Source of the DNA: Caldilineales bacterium
GTDB taxonomy: Bacteria; Chloroflexota; Anaerolineae; J102
Direction of reading: 5' to 3'
Length of the DNA stretch: 56,276 bases
Assembly (NCBI GenBank): GCA_019695115.1
Contig: JAIBAP010000039.1
Location: 1-56,276 of the forward strand
Part shown: one piece after another, positions 8,169 to 16,850 of the stretch
Numbering within the stretch: the stretch's first letter is position 1
Layout of the letters: each line of letters begins with the position of its first letter
Program-made: the position numbers and the translations under genes
The notes under the pieces: generated by a model
What the model saw: only the letters and a program-made list of their open reading frames with translations
Databases searched by the model: none
Told to the model about the DNA's origin: nothing

Positions 8169-9566
8169 TCAGGCATGAATGGCGTGGCCCAAAGTTGCGT
8201 GGGCGGCTTCCATGATCGTTTCGGAGAGGGTGGGGTGGGCGTGGATGTTGCGGGCGACTTCGGCCGGGGTGAGTTCCATCATCCGGGCCAGGCTCAGTTC
8301 GGGCAAAAGTTCGGTGACTTCGGGGCCAACCATGTGCATGCCCAGGATTTCGCCGTATTTGGCGTCGGCCACCATCTTCACAAAACCCTCGCGCTCGCCC
8401 AACCCCAGCGCCTTGCCGTTGGCCTGGAAGGGGAACTTGCCCACCTGCACGTCATAGCCCTGGCTGCGGGCCTGCGCCTCGGTCAACCCCAGGCTGGCCA
8501 CCTGCGGGTTGCAGTAGGTGCAGCGGGGCATATTGCCATAGTCCTCGATGGGCTGCGTCTCGGCCCCGGCGATGGTTTCGGCGGCGACGATGCCCTGGGC
8601 GCTGGCCACGTGCGCCAACGCCAGCTTGCCGGTCAGGTCGCCGATGGCGTAGATGTGGGGGACATTGGTGCGCATCACGCTATCGACCGACAGCCAGCCG
8701 CGCTCGTTGGCTTGCACGCCGGCCGCCTCCAGCCCGATGCCGTCGCTGTTAGGGCGGATGCCGATGGCCACCAGCACCTGTGCTGCCTCCACCGTCTCGG
8801 TCGCGCCCGATGCCTGATTCTTCAACCCCACCCGGACGCCCTCCGCTCCCACCTCCACACTTTCGGTGCGGGTGTTCTCGAACAGCCGCACACCCTGTTT
8901 GCGGAAGGCCTTCGCCACCACCTCGGCCACCTCGTCATCCTCGTTCGGCAGCACATGCGGCAGCATCTCCACCACCGTCACTTCCACGCCATAGGCGCGG
9001 TAGACATAGGCGAATTCCATGCCGATGGGGCCGGCGCCGACGACGATCAGCGATTTGGGCAGCGCGTCCTGAACGATGGCCTGGCGATAGGTGAGGATGC
9101 GCCGGCCATCGACGGTCAACCCCGGCAACAGCGCCGGCCGGCCGCCTGTGGCCAGGATGATGTTGGCGGCAGTGTAGGCTTTGCCTTCGACCTGGAGGGT
9201 GTGCGGGTCGCTGAGGCTGCCCGTCCCCTGGATGACCGTGACCTGGTTCTTCTTCATCAAGAAGTTGACGCCTTTGACCAGGCGATCGGCGTTCTGGCGG
9301 CTGCGTTTGACTGCCACCCCAAAATCCACCCGCAGGTTGTCGAACTGAAAGCCGAATTCCTGGCCCCGGCCCAACAGCTGCACAATCTCGGCATTGCGGA
9401 TGAGCGACTTGCTGGGGATGCAGCCCCAGTTCAGGCAGACGCCGCCCAGGTTTTCTTTCTCGATCAGCGCCGTCTTCAGCCCGAGCTGGGCCGAACGGAT
9501 GGCGGCGACATAGCCGCCTGGGCCGGCGCCGAGGACGATGACATCGTAGTCGTAGGAGCTTGGCAT
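8169..9566 (-). CDS. lpdA: Dihydrolipoamide dehydrogenase (E3)
   Basis: 465 residues, standard length. The FAD-binding GxGxxG ('VLGAGPGGYVAAI') is near residue 10, and the redox-active disulfide ('GGVCLNWGCIPSK') lies at ~40-50. A second nucleotide-binding fold for NAD follows ('VVGAGPIGMEFA'), then the 'YAIGDLTG' FAD motif and the C-terminal catalytic His-Glu block ('HAHPTLSE'). It reoxidises dihydrolipoyl groups of 2-oxoacid dehydrogenase complexes or the glycine cleavage system. It is first in the minus-strand operon lpdA, dehydrogenase, lipA, amidohydrolase, panE-like, and has a good promoter at 9612-9620. Confidence 0.96.
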   Translation of the reverse strand: MPSSYDYDVIVLGAGPGGYVAAIRSAQLGLKTALIEKENLGGVCLNWGCIPSKSLIRNAEIVQLLGRGQEFGFQFDNLRVDFGVAVKRSRQNADRLVKGVNFLMKKNQVTVIQGTGSLSDPHTLQVEGKAYTAANIILATGGRPALLPGLTVDGRRILTYRQAIVQDALPKSLIVVGAGPIGMEFAYVYRAYGVEVTVVEMLPHVLPNEDDEVAEVVAKAFRKQGVRLFENTRTESVEVGAEGVRVGLKNQASGATETVEAAQVLVAIGIRPNSDGIGLEAAGVQANERGWLSVDSVMRTNVPHIYAIGDLTGKLALAHVASAQGIVAAETIAGAETQPIEDYGNMPRCTYCNPQVASLGLTEAQARSQGYDVQVGKFPFQANGKALGLGEREGFVKMVADAKYGEILGMHMVGPEVTELLPELSLARMMELTPAEVARNIHAHPTLSETIMEAAHATLGHAIHA

Positions 9567-9611
9567 GATAGCTTAGGTGGGGGGAGCGAAGACGGGAGTG
9601 ACGATGGCCGG

Positions 9612-9620
9612 ATTATAGCA
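9612..9620 (-). promoter_or_regulatory. Extended -10 promoter of lpdA operon
   Basis: On the minus strand the sequence TGCTATAAT gives a perfect -10 hexamer with the TG extension, about 45 bases upstream of the lpdA start. No convincing -35 is seen at normal spacing, which is usual for extended -10 promoters. It probably serves the five-gene operon. Confidence 0.6.
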
Positions 9621-9672
9621 CAGCCCGTCGTCCGTCGCTTGTGCAAATCGACGCAGATAGCGGGCAAGCGCG

Positions 9673-11502
9673 TCAGCTTGGGCGGCGGATGAGCGGCAGC
9701 CACAGGCGCAATGGCATCAGCTCCGGCGTTGGGCTGGGCGAGGCGGTGGGGGTGGTGGTCGCGGTGGGCGAGGTCAAGGGGTCGGGCTGAGGGACAAGGT
9801 CAGGCGTGGGCGAGGGCGTGATCGAGGGCGTGGCGGTTGGGGTGGGGGTGGGGGATTCGGTTGGCGAGGGGGTGGTGGTTGGGGTCGCCGATTCAGTCGG
9901 CGAGGGGGTGACGGTTGGGGTGGGCGACTCGGTCGGCGAGGGGGTGACGGTTGGGGTCGCCGATTCGGTGGGGGTGGGCGTGGCCGTCGAGACGGCATCG
10001 CCCACCGCAGCAGCATCGGCCAGCAGCCCGGCCTCATCGCCTTCGGCGGCATCGGCCAATAGACCGGCGTCGGCCACCGGCAGCGGCCCAAAACGCGGGG
10101 TGGGCAAGTTGCTGGCGCCTTTGACGACGTTCACCAACCACACTTCCGCGCCCGGCGGGATCACATCGCCATAGCTGAGGGTGGCGGCGCCCACGGTGGC
10201 CCGCGCCAGGGTGAGGCGCACGGCGGCGGTGTTGCTGGGATGGCGAACGACGCTGCTGATCGACACTTCGCCGTCGGCGTCGAAGACCCGGAACTGGTTG
10301 TCGTAATTGGCGACGGCGGTGTTGATGGGTTGGTCGAAGGTGACGACGATGCGAGTGCGGTCGCCAGAGGGGTATTGGATCGGGTTCGTCAGCCGCAGGC
10401 GCGGGCCTGTCCCGTCGATGGCTTCGCCAAAGACGCGCTGCCGCATAGCCAGCGCCACGCGGCGGCCCAGTTCCTTCTGTCCGGCCTGGGTCAGATGGAC
10501 GCCGCCGGTGATCGGCAGGTCGAAGGTGACGACCATGGTGTGGGCAGGCAGGGCTTCGGGGTAGCCGCTGCCCGTTTCCAGCCGGCGCTGTTGTTCGGCG
10601 ATGAGCTGGTAGCCGTGGTTGAAATCGGCGAATTCGTTTTTGGCCAATTGGGCGTAGACGAAAGGCAGATTGGCCCCCATCCGTTGGCGGAAATCGCTGA
10701 CCAGCCGGGTGTGATTGGCGGTGTAGGCGTCGCGCAGCGTCTCGCTGGCGTTCTCGGCCTCGCCCTGGTACCACCACACCGCCGAGATGCTCTTGGTCCC
10801 GGCCACAAGCTGGCGACGATAGTTGCAGGAGCCGAACAGGGTGGCGCGGTCGAACGGGTCGCTGGTGGCCCACCATTGTTCCAGCTTCGAGCCGCCTTTG
10901 GGACAGGGGATGACGGCCAATTTGCCGTAGCCGGCCTTGGCCAGGTCTTTGCCGGCGCGCAGGGCAAAGCCATGCCGGGCGATGGTGTCGAGCGAAACGG
11001 CATCCACCTGGTTGGTCGGATCGTCGGCCGGTTCATAGGCCTGGTGGAGGGCGTAATCATTGCCGAAGAGGAAGACGCGGGCGTCGGGGGCTTCGGTGTT
11101 GGCATCCAGTTCACCCCGCCCCGAGGCATTGGATTGGCCCGCCAGGATGAAGTAACGCTTGATGACGACTGCGGTCGGGGTGGGGGTGGCAGTGCCCGAC
11201 GGTCGGGTGGGCGTGGGGGTGGCGGTGGGGGTGCGGGTGGCCCGGCGGGTGGGCGTGACCGTGGCGGTGGGGGTGCGGGTGGATGTGACGGCGCCGGTAG
11301 GGGTGCGGGTGGCCCGGCGGGTGGGCGTGACCGTGGCGGTGGGGGTGCGGGTGGGCCGGCGGGTGGGAGTGGGTGTGGCCGTCCCCGATTGGAATGCGGG
11401 TTGATCGGAATGGGCGCGACCGAAAACCTGGGCAGGCGACAGCAGGCCGATGATGACAAGGCCGAACGCCAGGATGAGAGAGGCTGTCTTGCGAGTGGGC
11501 AT
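9673..11502 (-). CDS. Secreted sialate O-acetylesterase-like (SASA) protein
   Basis: Start chosen at ATG 11502, which gives a basic N-terminus (MPTRK) and a signal segment at ~7-25. A Thr/Pro/Arg-rich repeat (TPTRR/RTPTAT units) fills ~35-110. The catalytic SASA domain follows: '[12 protein letters not shown]' with the nucleophile Ser, 'WWYQGEAEN', and a D-x-x-H-like block around '[10 protein letters not shown]'. These enzymes remove acetyl groups from acetylated sugars or polysaccharides outside the cell. After it come ~100 residues of a beta-sandwich-like region, an Ala-rich duplicated segment ([19 protein letters not shown]), a long TPTPTES linker and a C-terminal 'LWLPLIRR' motif. It lies 28 bases after the thiolase-like gene; their functional link is unclear. 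Confidence 0.8.
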   Translation of the reverse strand: MPTRKTASLILAFGLVIIGLLSPAQVFGRAHSDQPAFQSGTATPTPTRRPTRTPTATVTPTRRATRTPTGAVTSTRTPTATVTPTRRATRTPTATPTPTRPSGTATPTPTAVVIKRYFILAGQSNASGRGELDANTEAPDARVFLFGNDYALHQAYEPADDPTNQVDAVSLDTIARHGFALRAGKDLAKAGYGKLAVIPCPKGGSKLEQWWATSDPFDRATLFGSCNYRRQLVAGTKSISAVWWYQGEAENASETLRDAYTANHTRLVSDFRQRMGANLPFVYAQLAKNEFADFNHGYQLIAEQQRRLETGSGYPEALPAHTMVVTFDLPITGGVHLTQAGQKELGRRVALAMRQRVFGEAIDGTGPRLRLTNPIQYPSGDRTRIVVTFDQPINTAVANYDNQFRVFDADGEVSISSVVRHPSNTAAVRLTLARATVGAATLSYGDVIPPGAEVWLVNVVKGASNLPTPRFGPLPVADAGLLADAAEGDEAGLLADAAAVGDAVSTATPTPTESATPTVTPSPTESPTPTVTPSPTESATPTTTPSPTESPTPTPTATPSITPSPTPDLVPQPDPLTSPTATTTPTASPSPTPELMPLRLWLPLIRRPS

Positions 11503-11530
11503 AGTGCGGGGAGGAGCAAGGTGAGGTCGC

Positions 11531-12691
11531 CTATGGGCGAAAGTCGGGGGCGGCAAAGAGATGGGTGAGGACGGTGGTGGCGGCGCCGCCCACACTCTGC
11601 AGGAGGGCAATGTCCGCGCCCGGCAGTTGGTTGGGGCCAGCCTCTCCCGTCAATTGCTGCACAATCTCGCAGGTTTGGTAGAGGGCGGTGGCGCCGATAG
11701 GGTGGCCGCGACCCTTCAGCCCACCCATCACGCTGATCGGCAGCCGCCCGCCTCGCCCGATCTCGCCTTCGGCGGCCAGCCTCCAGCCCTGCCCGCGGGC
11801 GGCGAAACCGGTGGCTTCGAGCAGCAGACAGGCCATGATGCCGAAGGCGTCGTGCACCTCGAAGAAGTCGATGTCGGCCAGGGTGAGGCGGGCGCGGTCG
11901 AGGGCGCGGGTGAGCGATAGCCGGGCCGCCGCCAGGTGTAGGGGATCGGGGCGGTCTGCGAGCCGAAAACGGTCGGTGGCCACGCTGGAGGCCAGGAGAT
12001 GAACGGGGTGAGGGGTGTAGCGGCGGGCCTGGGCGGTGGGCGCCAGGAGGACGGCGGCGGCGCCATCGCAGATCGGCGAGCAATCGAGCAGGCGGATGGG
12101 CGGGACGATGAGGCGCGAGCTGAGGACATCGGCGACGGTGATGGGGCGATCCCGGAAGATGGCGTTCGGGTTGCCGCCGGCGTTGGCATGGGCGTTGACG
12201 GCAAAGTGGGCCAGGGCGTCGGCCGGGGGGCGGAAGGCGTCGAAGTAGAGCGCCATCATCAGGGCGTTTTGGCCGACCAGGGTTTTGCCGTCCGGGACCT
12301 CGCGCTCGGCGTCGAGGGCTTTGGCCAGGGCCTGGGTGGCGGCGCCATCGCTCATCTTCTCCACCCCCACAGCCACGGCCAGGTCGGCCTCGCCGCTGGC
12401 GACGGCGAGGGTGGCCAGACGCAAGGCGGCGGCGCCGGTGGCGGTGGCGGCGCGCACTTGCAGCGCCTCGACGCCCGCCAGCCCGGCCTCGTCGGCGATG
12501 AGCGAGGCGATGTGTTTCTGGTTTTGCAGTTCATCGGCCAGCATGTTGCCGGCGTAGAGGGCATCGACCCGCTCGACCCCGGCGGCCGCCATGGCCGCGG
12601 CCACCACACCCGCCCCCAGCTCCCTCAAACTGGCCTCGTGTCGCCTGCGCACCGGCGTCTGGCCGATGCCCACAATGCTAACGTCCCGCAC
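11531..12691 (-). CDS. Thiolase-like protein lacking the catalytic Cys
   Basis: 386 residues, in the range of archaeal/SCP2-type acetyl-CoA acetyltransferases. N-terminal '[11 protein letters not shown]' and the C-terminal '[17 protein letters not shown]' His loop are clear thiolase signatures, as is '[13 protein letters not shown]' in the N-E/H-D-A-F region. At the nucleophile position the family normally has 'xAACASG', but here the block reads '[11 protein letters not shown]', so Cys appears replaced by Thr. Such members often pair with a DUF35 OB-fold protein or act in condensation complexes. No DUF35 gene is adjacent here. It lies between DUF1684 and the esterase on the same strand. Confidence 0.85.
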   Translation of the reverse strand: MRDVSIVGIGQTPVRRRHEASLRELGAGVVAAAMAAAGVERVDALYAGNMLADELQNQKHIASLIADEAGLAGVEALQVRAATATGAAALRLATLAVASGEADLAVAVGVEKMSDGAATQALAKALDAEREVPDGKTLVGQNALMMALYFDAFRPPADALAHFAVNAHANAGGNPNAIFRDRPITVADVLSSRLIVPPIRLLDCSPICDGAAAVLLAPTAQARRYTPHPVHLLASSVATDRFRLADRPDPLHLAAARLSLTRALDRARLTLADIDFFEVHDAFGIMACLLLEATGFAARGQGWRLAAEGEIGRGGRLPISVMGGLKGRGHPIGATALYQTCEIVQQLTGEAGPNQLPGADIALLQSVGGAATTVLTHLFAAPDFRP

Positions 12692-12722
12692 GTCGCGCTC
12701 CTCTGTTCATCCTGCCCTGGGT

Positions 12723-13274
12723 TCAGGCATCGGCCTGGTGAGGGGCGAAGTCGCGCTCGCCGGCGCGAATGGGGAGGCGGAGCCAGTTCTCGCGCGGGGG
12801 GAGCGGGCAACTGTAGTTCTCGTTGTAGGCGCAATAGGGGTTGTAGGTGTAGTTGAAGTCGATCTCGACCCGATCCCCGGCCAGCGACTCCAGACCCGGC
12901 CGGTGGCTATCGAGATAACGGCCGGCGCCGTAGGTCTCGTCGCCATTGGTGGCGTCGCGGAAGGGGAGGAAAAGCGAGTGGCCGGAGGGATCGGTGTAGA
13001 TCGTCACCGCCGCCTCCTGGCCTTCGACCTGGAACCTGACCCGCCCCCAGCGCCGGAAGTGTTGGCTGGCCCCGGTGCTGGTCTGCATCTCGATCAGGGG
13101 TTCGTCGTCGTCGAAGCGTTCGATCGGGGCGGCGATGACCAGATCGGGGTTGGGTTCGTAGTAGTTCAGGCCGGTGAAGGCGTGAGCTTGCTCGTGGGTG
13201 AGCGGCGACTGTGGATGCCAGCGCATGAAGTCGTCGATTTCAGCGCGGAAGGCGAGGAGGGGGTGGGTGTTCAT
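12723..13274 (-). CDS. DUF1684 domain protein
   Basis: 183 residues from ATG 13274. An upstream in-frame extension is Arg/Pro-rich and not convincing. It matches the DUF1684 family: 'FRDATNGDETYGAGRYLD' and the C-terminal 'DFNYTYNPYCAYNENYSCPLP' block, followed by 'PPRENWLRLPIRAGERDF', are its hallmark motifs. Biochemical function is not established; conserved Tyr, Asp, Cys and Asn suggest a binding or catalytic pocket. No signal peptide, so probably cytoplasmic. It ends 31 bases before the thiolase-like gene and is probably co-transcribed with it. Confidence 0.9.
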   Translation of the reverse strand: MNTHPLLAFRAEIDDFMRWHPQSPLTHEQAHAFTGLNYYEPNPDLVIAAPIERFDDDEPLIEMQTSTGASQHFRRWGRVRFQVEGQEAAVTIYTDPSGHSLFLPFRDATNGDETYGAGRYLDSHRPGLESLAGDRVEIDFNYTYNPYCAYNENYSCPLPPRENWLRLPIRAGERDFAPHQADA

Positions 13275-13402
13275 GGTGGGTTTGGGGGGTGAGTCAGGGA
13301 TACGAAGCAGCGACCGCCGCCTGGGGTCTGGCGCAGGGAGGCGATGCGTGGTAAGATTGAGGCCGCGAAGAACTGCAATCACAAGATTCGGAGGCGGAGA
13401 CT

Positions 13403-13612
13403 ATGACACTCGAATTCAACGTCGTTATCGAGAAAGACGAAGATGGCTATTACGTGGCATCGGTTCCGGCGCTGCGCGGTTGCCATACTCAAGCCAAATC
13501 GCTGGATGTGCTGATGAAGCGTATTCGGGAAGCGATCGAGCTTTGTCTGGAAGTCGAGCAACCGACGCCGAACGAGTTTGTAGGGGTGCAGCGCGTGGCA
13601 GTGATGGCATGA
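13403..13612 (+). CDS. hicB: HicB-family antitoxin
   Basis: 69 residues with the HicB partial RNase H-like fold: 'FNVVIEKDEDGYYVASVPALRGCHTQ' type N-terminus, then 'SLDVLMKRIREAIELCLE'. Its GGAGG ribosome site lies 10 bases before the ATG. It should bind and neutralise the HicA mRNA interferase encoded directly downstream, and may also repress the operon. It lacks a C-terminal DNA-binding extension, so autoregulation by this short form is uncertain. The stop codon overlaps the hicA start (ATGA), consistent with translational coupling. Confidence 0.93.
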   Translation: MTLEFNVVIEKDEDGYYVASVPALRGCHTQAKSLDVLMKRIREAIELCLEVEQPTPNEFVGVQRVAVMA

Positions 13613-13833
13613 CTACTTTCCCTTCGCTCACGGGAACCCAACTTATCAAGGCGTTGCGCAAGCTGGGGTTCGAGGTGATCCGGGTCAAGGGCAGCCATCA
13701 CTTCCTCCAGCATCCCGATGGCCGCGGCACGGTGGTGCCGGTGCATCGCGGCGAGACGATTGGCCGTGGTCTCTTGGCGCAGATTCTGCGCGACTGTGAT
13801 CTATCGCGCTCGGAACTGCAAAGCAAGCTCTGA
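13609..13833 (+). CDS. hicA: HicA-family mRNA interferase toxin
   Basis: 74 residues. Start chosen at the ATG that overlaps the hicB stop; longer in-frame starts would cross hicB. It shows the double-stranded RNA-binding-like HicA fold with 'KALRKLGFEVIRVKGSHHFLQH' (catalytic His in GSHHF) and 'VVPVHRGETIGRGLLAQIL'. HicA cleaves mRNA when HicB is depleted. All expected elements are present, so the module looks intact. Confidence 0.95.
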   Translation: MTTFPSLTGTQLIKALRKLGFEVIRVKGSHHFLQHPDGRGTVVPVHRGETIGRGLLAQILRDCDLSRSELQSKL

Positions 13834-13940
13834 TCGGGTTGCGGAATCCGCGCCGGGGACGAGTATAGCATGGGCGGCTGAGGGGCTACCAAGTCTTGCC
13901 AGGGCGACATGCCGCTGTCGATAGGCCGGCCCTCCACCGC

Positions 13941-14594
13941 CTACCTCTCCCCCAGCGCCTCGGCGTCCAACTGGCGGAAGAACGCCAGCATGAACGCCTG
14001 CCGTTCGGCGGCGATGGCCCGCGCCGTGGCCGTGTACAAGCCTTCGGCCAGGCCCTCCAGCTTGCAGACCAGTTCGTGGCTGGGGGTGTAGTCCTTGGTC
14101 GCACCTCGGTGTTGACGATAGGCCCGCACCTCCTCGCCCACCTGGCTCCGTACCTCGGCCAACGGCCCGGCCCACAGTTGCGTGCCGTGGCGTCCGGCAA
14201 AAGCGAAGGCCCGCGCCACGCCGATGGCGCCGATGGCGTCCAGTTTGTCGGCATCGCACAGGCATTGGGCCTCGATCGTGGCCGGGTGCGGCTCGACGCT
14301 AAAGCGATGGGACTCGATGCAATGGGCCACGGCCTCGACGAAGCCCGGGTCTTCGCCCGCCAGCAGTTCTCGAGCTCGTTGGGCGCCGGCCAGATGATGG
14401 TCGGGTTCCAGGCGGGCGCAATCGTGCAGCAAGGCGGCGGTGCGCACCACCTGCAAGTCGGCGCCTTCGGCCTGGGCGATGTGCTCGGCCAGCCGCGTCA
14501 CACGCAGGACGTGGTCGAAGGCATGGGCGGCGTCGCTATCATCGTAGAGCGTGCGGGCGAAGTCGGTCGTGAGTTGGATGGCGTGCTGGCGCAT
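13941..14594 (-). CDS. HD-domain phosphohydrolase
   Basis: 217 residues from ATG 14594. The metal-binding HD pattern is complete: first His in 'HAFDHVLRVTRLAEHIA', the HD pair in 'TAALLHDCARL', and the later Asp in 'CDADKLDAIGAIGVARAF'. It resembles the YedJ/YfbR-type metal-dependent phosphohydrolases acting on nucleotides or small phosphate esters. The exact substrate is unknown. The start lies 11 bases after the stop of the LPG-synthase-like membrane protein, so it is the last gene of a three-gene minus-strand operon beginning with the glycosyltransferase. Confidence 0.88.
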   Translation of the reverse strand: MRQHAIQLTTDFARTLYDDSDAAHAFDHVLRVTRLAEHIAQAEGADLQVVRTAALLHDCARLEPDHHLAGAQRARELLAGEDPGFVEAVAHCIESHRFSVEPHPATIEAQCLCDADKLDAIGAIGVARAFAFAGRHGTQLWAGPLAEVRSQVGEEVRAYRQHRGATKDYTPSHELVCKLEGLAEGLYTATARAIAAERQAFMLAFFRQLDAEALGER

Positions 14595-14605
14595 GGTGGG
14601 GTCGG

Positions 14606-15574
14606 TTAACGGCGATTGTCCCTCTCTCCCGCCCCCCGCCAGCGCAGCCACAGCACCCCGCCCGGCAGGCTGCACACGATCTGCACGGCCTGGATGAGCA
14701 GACTCAGACTGACGGCCATCTCGCTCGAGACGCCCACCAGCCCGTAGAAATAGGGATAGGCCACCTGGTTCAGCCCCAAACCGCCGATGGAGACGGGGAT
14801 GATGAGCACCAGGGCGATGAGCGGTGTGAAGAGGAGGACATGGAGGAAGGGGATGCCGCCGCCCAGACTGAGCGTCAGGGCATAGTTGACGGCCGTGGTG
14901 CTGAGGATGCCCAACAGCCCGATGCCAAAGGCCAGCGCCAGCGCCCGGTACTGGAAACGATAGGACTCGAAGGCGAGCGAGAGCGACGACCACATCCGGG
15001 CCAGGGGACGAAGCGGGGTGTTGGCAAAGAGGCGGTCGATCAGGCGGCGCAAGCGGCGGCTGAGCAAGACGCCCGTCATCAGCGCCAGCACACTCACGCC
15101 GGCCACCGCCACCCAGGCCAGCAGCCTCAGTTCCGAGCGCCCGGTGACATAAACCGTGATCAGGGCTGCGGCTGCGGCCACGCTCATGTAGGCGGCCAGG
15201 CCGATGAGACGGTCGAGCACCACCGAGGCGGCGGCGGCGGCGGTGCGCTCGGTGGTGCGGGCCAGGCCATAGCCGCGCATCAGGTCGCCGCCGATGTTGG
15301 CCGGGAGCACGTTGTTGAAGAAGAAGCCGACGAAGGTGTAGTTCAGGAGGGCGCGAAAGGGGACGGCGATGGCCTGCGAGCGCAGCAACACCCACCACTT
15401 GATGGCGTTGATCGTCATCGCCAGCCAGAAGATCACCATCGCCAGCCCCACCCACCACAAATTGGCCGCCAGCAGGTGGGCGGTGAGGACGGGCAGGTGG
15501 ACGCGCGTCAGGACGAAAGCGATCAAACCCAGGCTGATGACCAGCTTGAGCAGGGTCCCCAGATGTCGGCGCAC
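14606..15574 (-). CDS. Lysylphosphatidylglycerol synthase-type transmembrane protein
   Basis: 322 residues with about 7-8 hydrophobic helices, matching the LPG_synthase_TM (UPF0104/AglD-like) family. The typical 'NNVLPANIGGDLMRGYGLAR' block is present in the first third, and 'SIGGLGLNQVAYPYF' in the last third. It has no cytoplasmic transferase domain, so it is the stand-alone membrane form, thought to act in lipid or glycolipid translocation. It starts 4 bases after the GT2 gene ends, which suggests joint work on a lipid-linked sugar or envelope lipid (inference). Confidence 0.9.
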   Translation of the reverse strand: MRRHLGTLLKLVISLGLIAFVLTRVHLPVLTAHLLAANLWWVGLAMVIFWLAMTINAIKWWVLLRSQAIAVPFRALLNYTFVGFFFNNVLPANIGGDLMRGYGLARTTERTAAAAASVVLDRLIGLAAYMSVAAAAALITVYVTGRSELRLLAWVAVAGVSVLALMTGVLLSRRLRRLIDRLFANTPLRPLARMWSSLSLAFESYRFQYRALALAFGIGLLGILSTTAVNYALTLSLGGGIPFLHVLLFTPLIALVLIIPVSIGGLGLNQVAYPYFYGLVGVSSEMAVSLSLLIQAVQIVCSLPGGVLWLRWRGAGERDNRR

Positions 15575-15578
15575 GACG

Positions 15579-16580
15579 CTACCCCCGCGATTTGTTGGCG
15601 GCCAGCGGTTGCACGCCAGAGCGAGGGTCTGTCCGTTGCTCGGCCGCCTCGCGCTCGGCCTTTACGTCCATCTTCTGCGACCAGGCCATATCCCACACCA
15701 CATGCCGGTCTCGGCGCACGGCAAAGTCCCACCAGCCCAGGAAGCGCGACCAGCCTTCTAGCACGGCCAGCAAGACCAGAACCCACAACAGCCGCACCGC
15801 CCCCCAGATGGCCGTCCATGCCTGCTGGATGGCGATGGCAGCGACCTTGCGTTTGCGCAGGCTGCTGACTTTGTAGCCGTATTTGTGTTGCAGATAGAGG
15901 TGCCCGGCATGATTGCGCCGGCGCTGGCGCACGAAATCGCCCAGCGTGTTCGGCCCGGTGTTGTAGACCACAGCATCGGGCGCGTAGCGCACCTCCAGGC
16001 CGCCGTGGACGATGAAAGCCTCGACGAAGGCCTCGTCCATCGCCACATCCGGCGGGATGCGATCCAACACCTTGCGAAAGGCGATCAACTCACCCAGGCG
16101 GGGGATGTCGAGGCAAAGCTCGTGCTCCATCTGCAGGCGCAGATAGGTGAAAAGGCCAACGATGTGGTCGGGCGTGTTCACCGGCACCTTGTGAGCGCCG
16201 GTCATCCCCACCTGCGGGTCGCGGAACATGCGCACCATGTGCTCGATGGCCGACTCGTGCGGCAGGGTGTCGCCGCTCTCGACCACGCAGATGTCTGTGT
16301 GTGCGATCGCCAGGAAGGCGTTGATGGCGGCCGTCTTGCCCTCGCGCCGGGGTTGCTCGATCAGCTTGATGCGCTCGTCCTGCGCCATCCATTCGCGCAC
16401 GATGGGCACAGTGCGGTCGGTGCAGGCGCTGGCCACGACGATGATCTCGCTGATCTCGACTTCGTGCAGCAGCTGGTTGAGCATGGCCTCCAGCAGGCGA
16501 CCGATGTTGGCTTCTTCGTTGTAGGCGGTGATGCAAACGCTGCAACGCAGCTTGTCGGCGTGTTCCAAAATAGACCTCAA
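15579..16580 (-). CDS. Family 2 glycosyltransferase, membrane-associated
   Basis: About 333 residues from a TTG at 16580. The GT-A fold is clear: 'VCITAYNEEANIGRLLEAML', the D-x-D-like region around 'CVVESGDTL', and an acceptor-side 'DEAFVEAF' block; then 'RQRRRNHAGHLYLQ' as in processive or lipid-linked glycosyltransferases, and a hydrophobic helix near 270-290. The N-terminus is suspicious: in another frame, 16647-~16570 encodes a good transmembrane helix (LPLLLAAHFLLEVYFGTRR) that then runs out. This suggests a one-base frameshift, natural or a sequencing error, and that the real protein begins near 16647 with an N-terminal anchor. Donor sugar unknown. Confidence 0.88.
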   Translation of the reverse strand: MRSILEHADKLRCSVCITAYNEEANIGRLLEAMLNQLLHEVEISEIIVVASACTDRTVPIVREWMAQDERIKLIEQPRREGKTAAINAFLAIAHTDICVVESGDTLPHESAIEHMVRMFRDPQVGMTGAHKVPVNTPDHIVGLFTYLRLQMEHELCLDIPRLGELIAFRKVLDRIPPDVAMDEAFVEAFIVHGGLEVRYAPDAVVYNTGPNTLGDFVRQRRRNHAGHLYLQHKYGYKVSSLRKRKVAAIAIQQAWTAIWGAVRLLWVLVLLAVLEGWSRFLGWWDFAVRRDRHVVWDMAWSQKMDVKAEREAAEQRTDPRSGVQPLAANKSRG

Positions 16581-16703
16581 GCAGAAAATGGGCCGCCAGC
16601 AGCAGCGGCAAAGCCAGATTATAGGCGAGGAAAGGAGAAAGCCCCAACAGCCATCGCTGCGCGTGCGCCGGTTATGGCCCCGACAGTGACTGTGCGAGAA
16701 TGC

Positions 16704-16799
16704 ACCGGCGGTAAGTGCTCACCCTAAAGGTGCGACGCACTTCGTGCGCGCAAGTGATTAGTCGCGCAAAGTGCGTCGCACCTGAGCGGATACCGCCGG
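16704..16799. repeat. 96-bp interrupted palindrome upstream of tnaA
   Basis: Nested inverted repeats. The outer arms are CCGGCGGTA (16704-16712) and TACCGCCGG (16791-16799). The inner arms are AGGTGCGACGCACTT (16728-16742) and AAGTGCGTCGCACCT (16769-16783), perfect over 15 bp, with a further GCGCG/CGCGC pairing inside. It ends 51 bases before the tryptophanase start. It could be a non-autonomous palindromic element or a hairpin in the tnaA leader. Confidence 0.85.
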
Positions 16800-16850
16800 C
16801 GGTCGATTCCCGGCTTGACCCTCTCTTTCCCCCTTTCAGGAGCATCAATC

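Noticed and set aside
13941-15458. 505-codon minus-strand frame spanning the HD hydrolase and the membrane protein
   Set aside because: Only its last 217 codons, from ATG 14594, look like protein; the rest overlaps the LPG-synthase-type gene in another frame.
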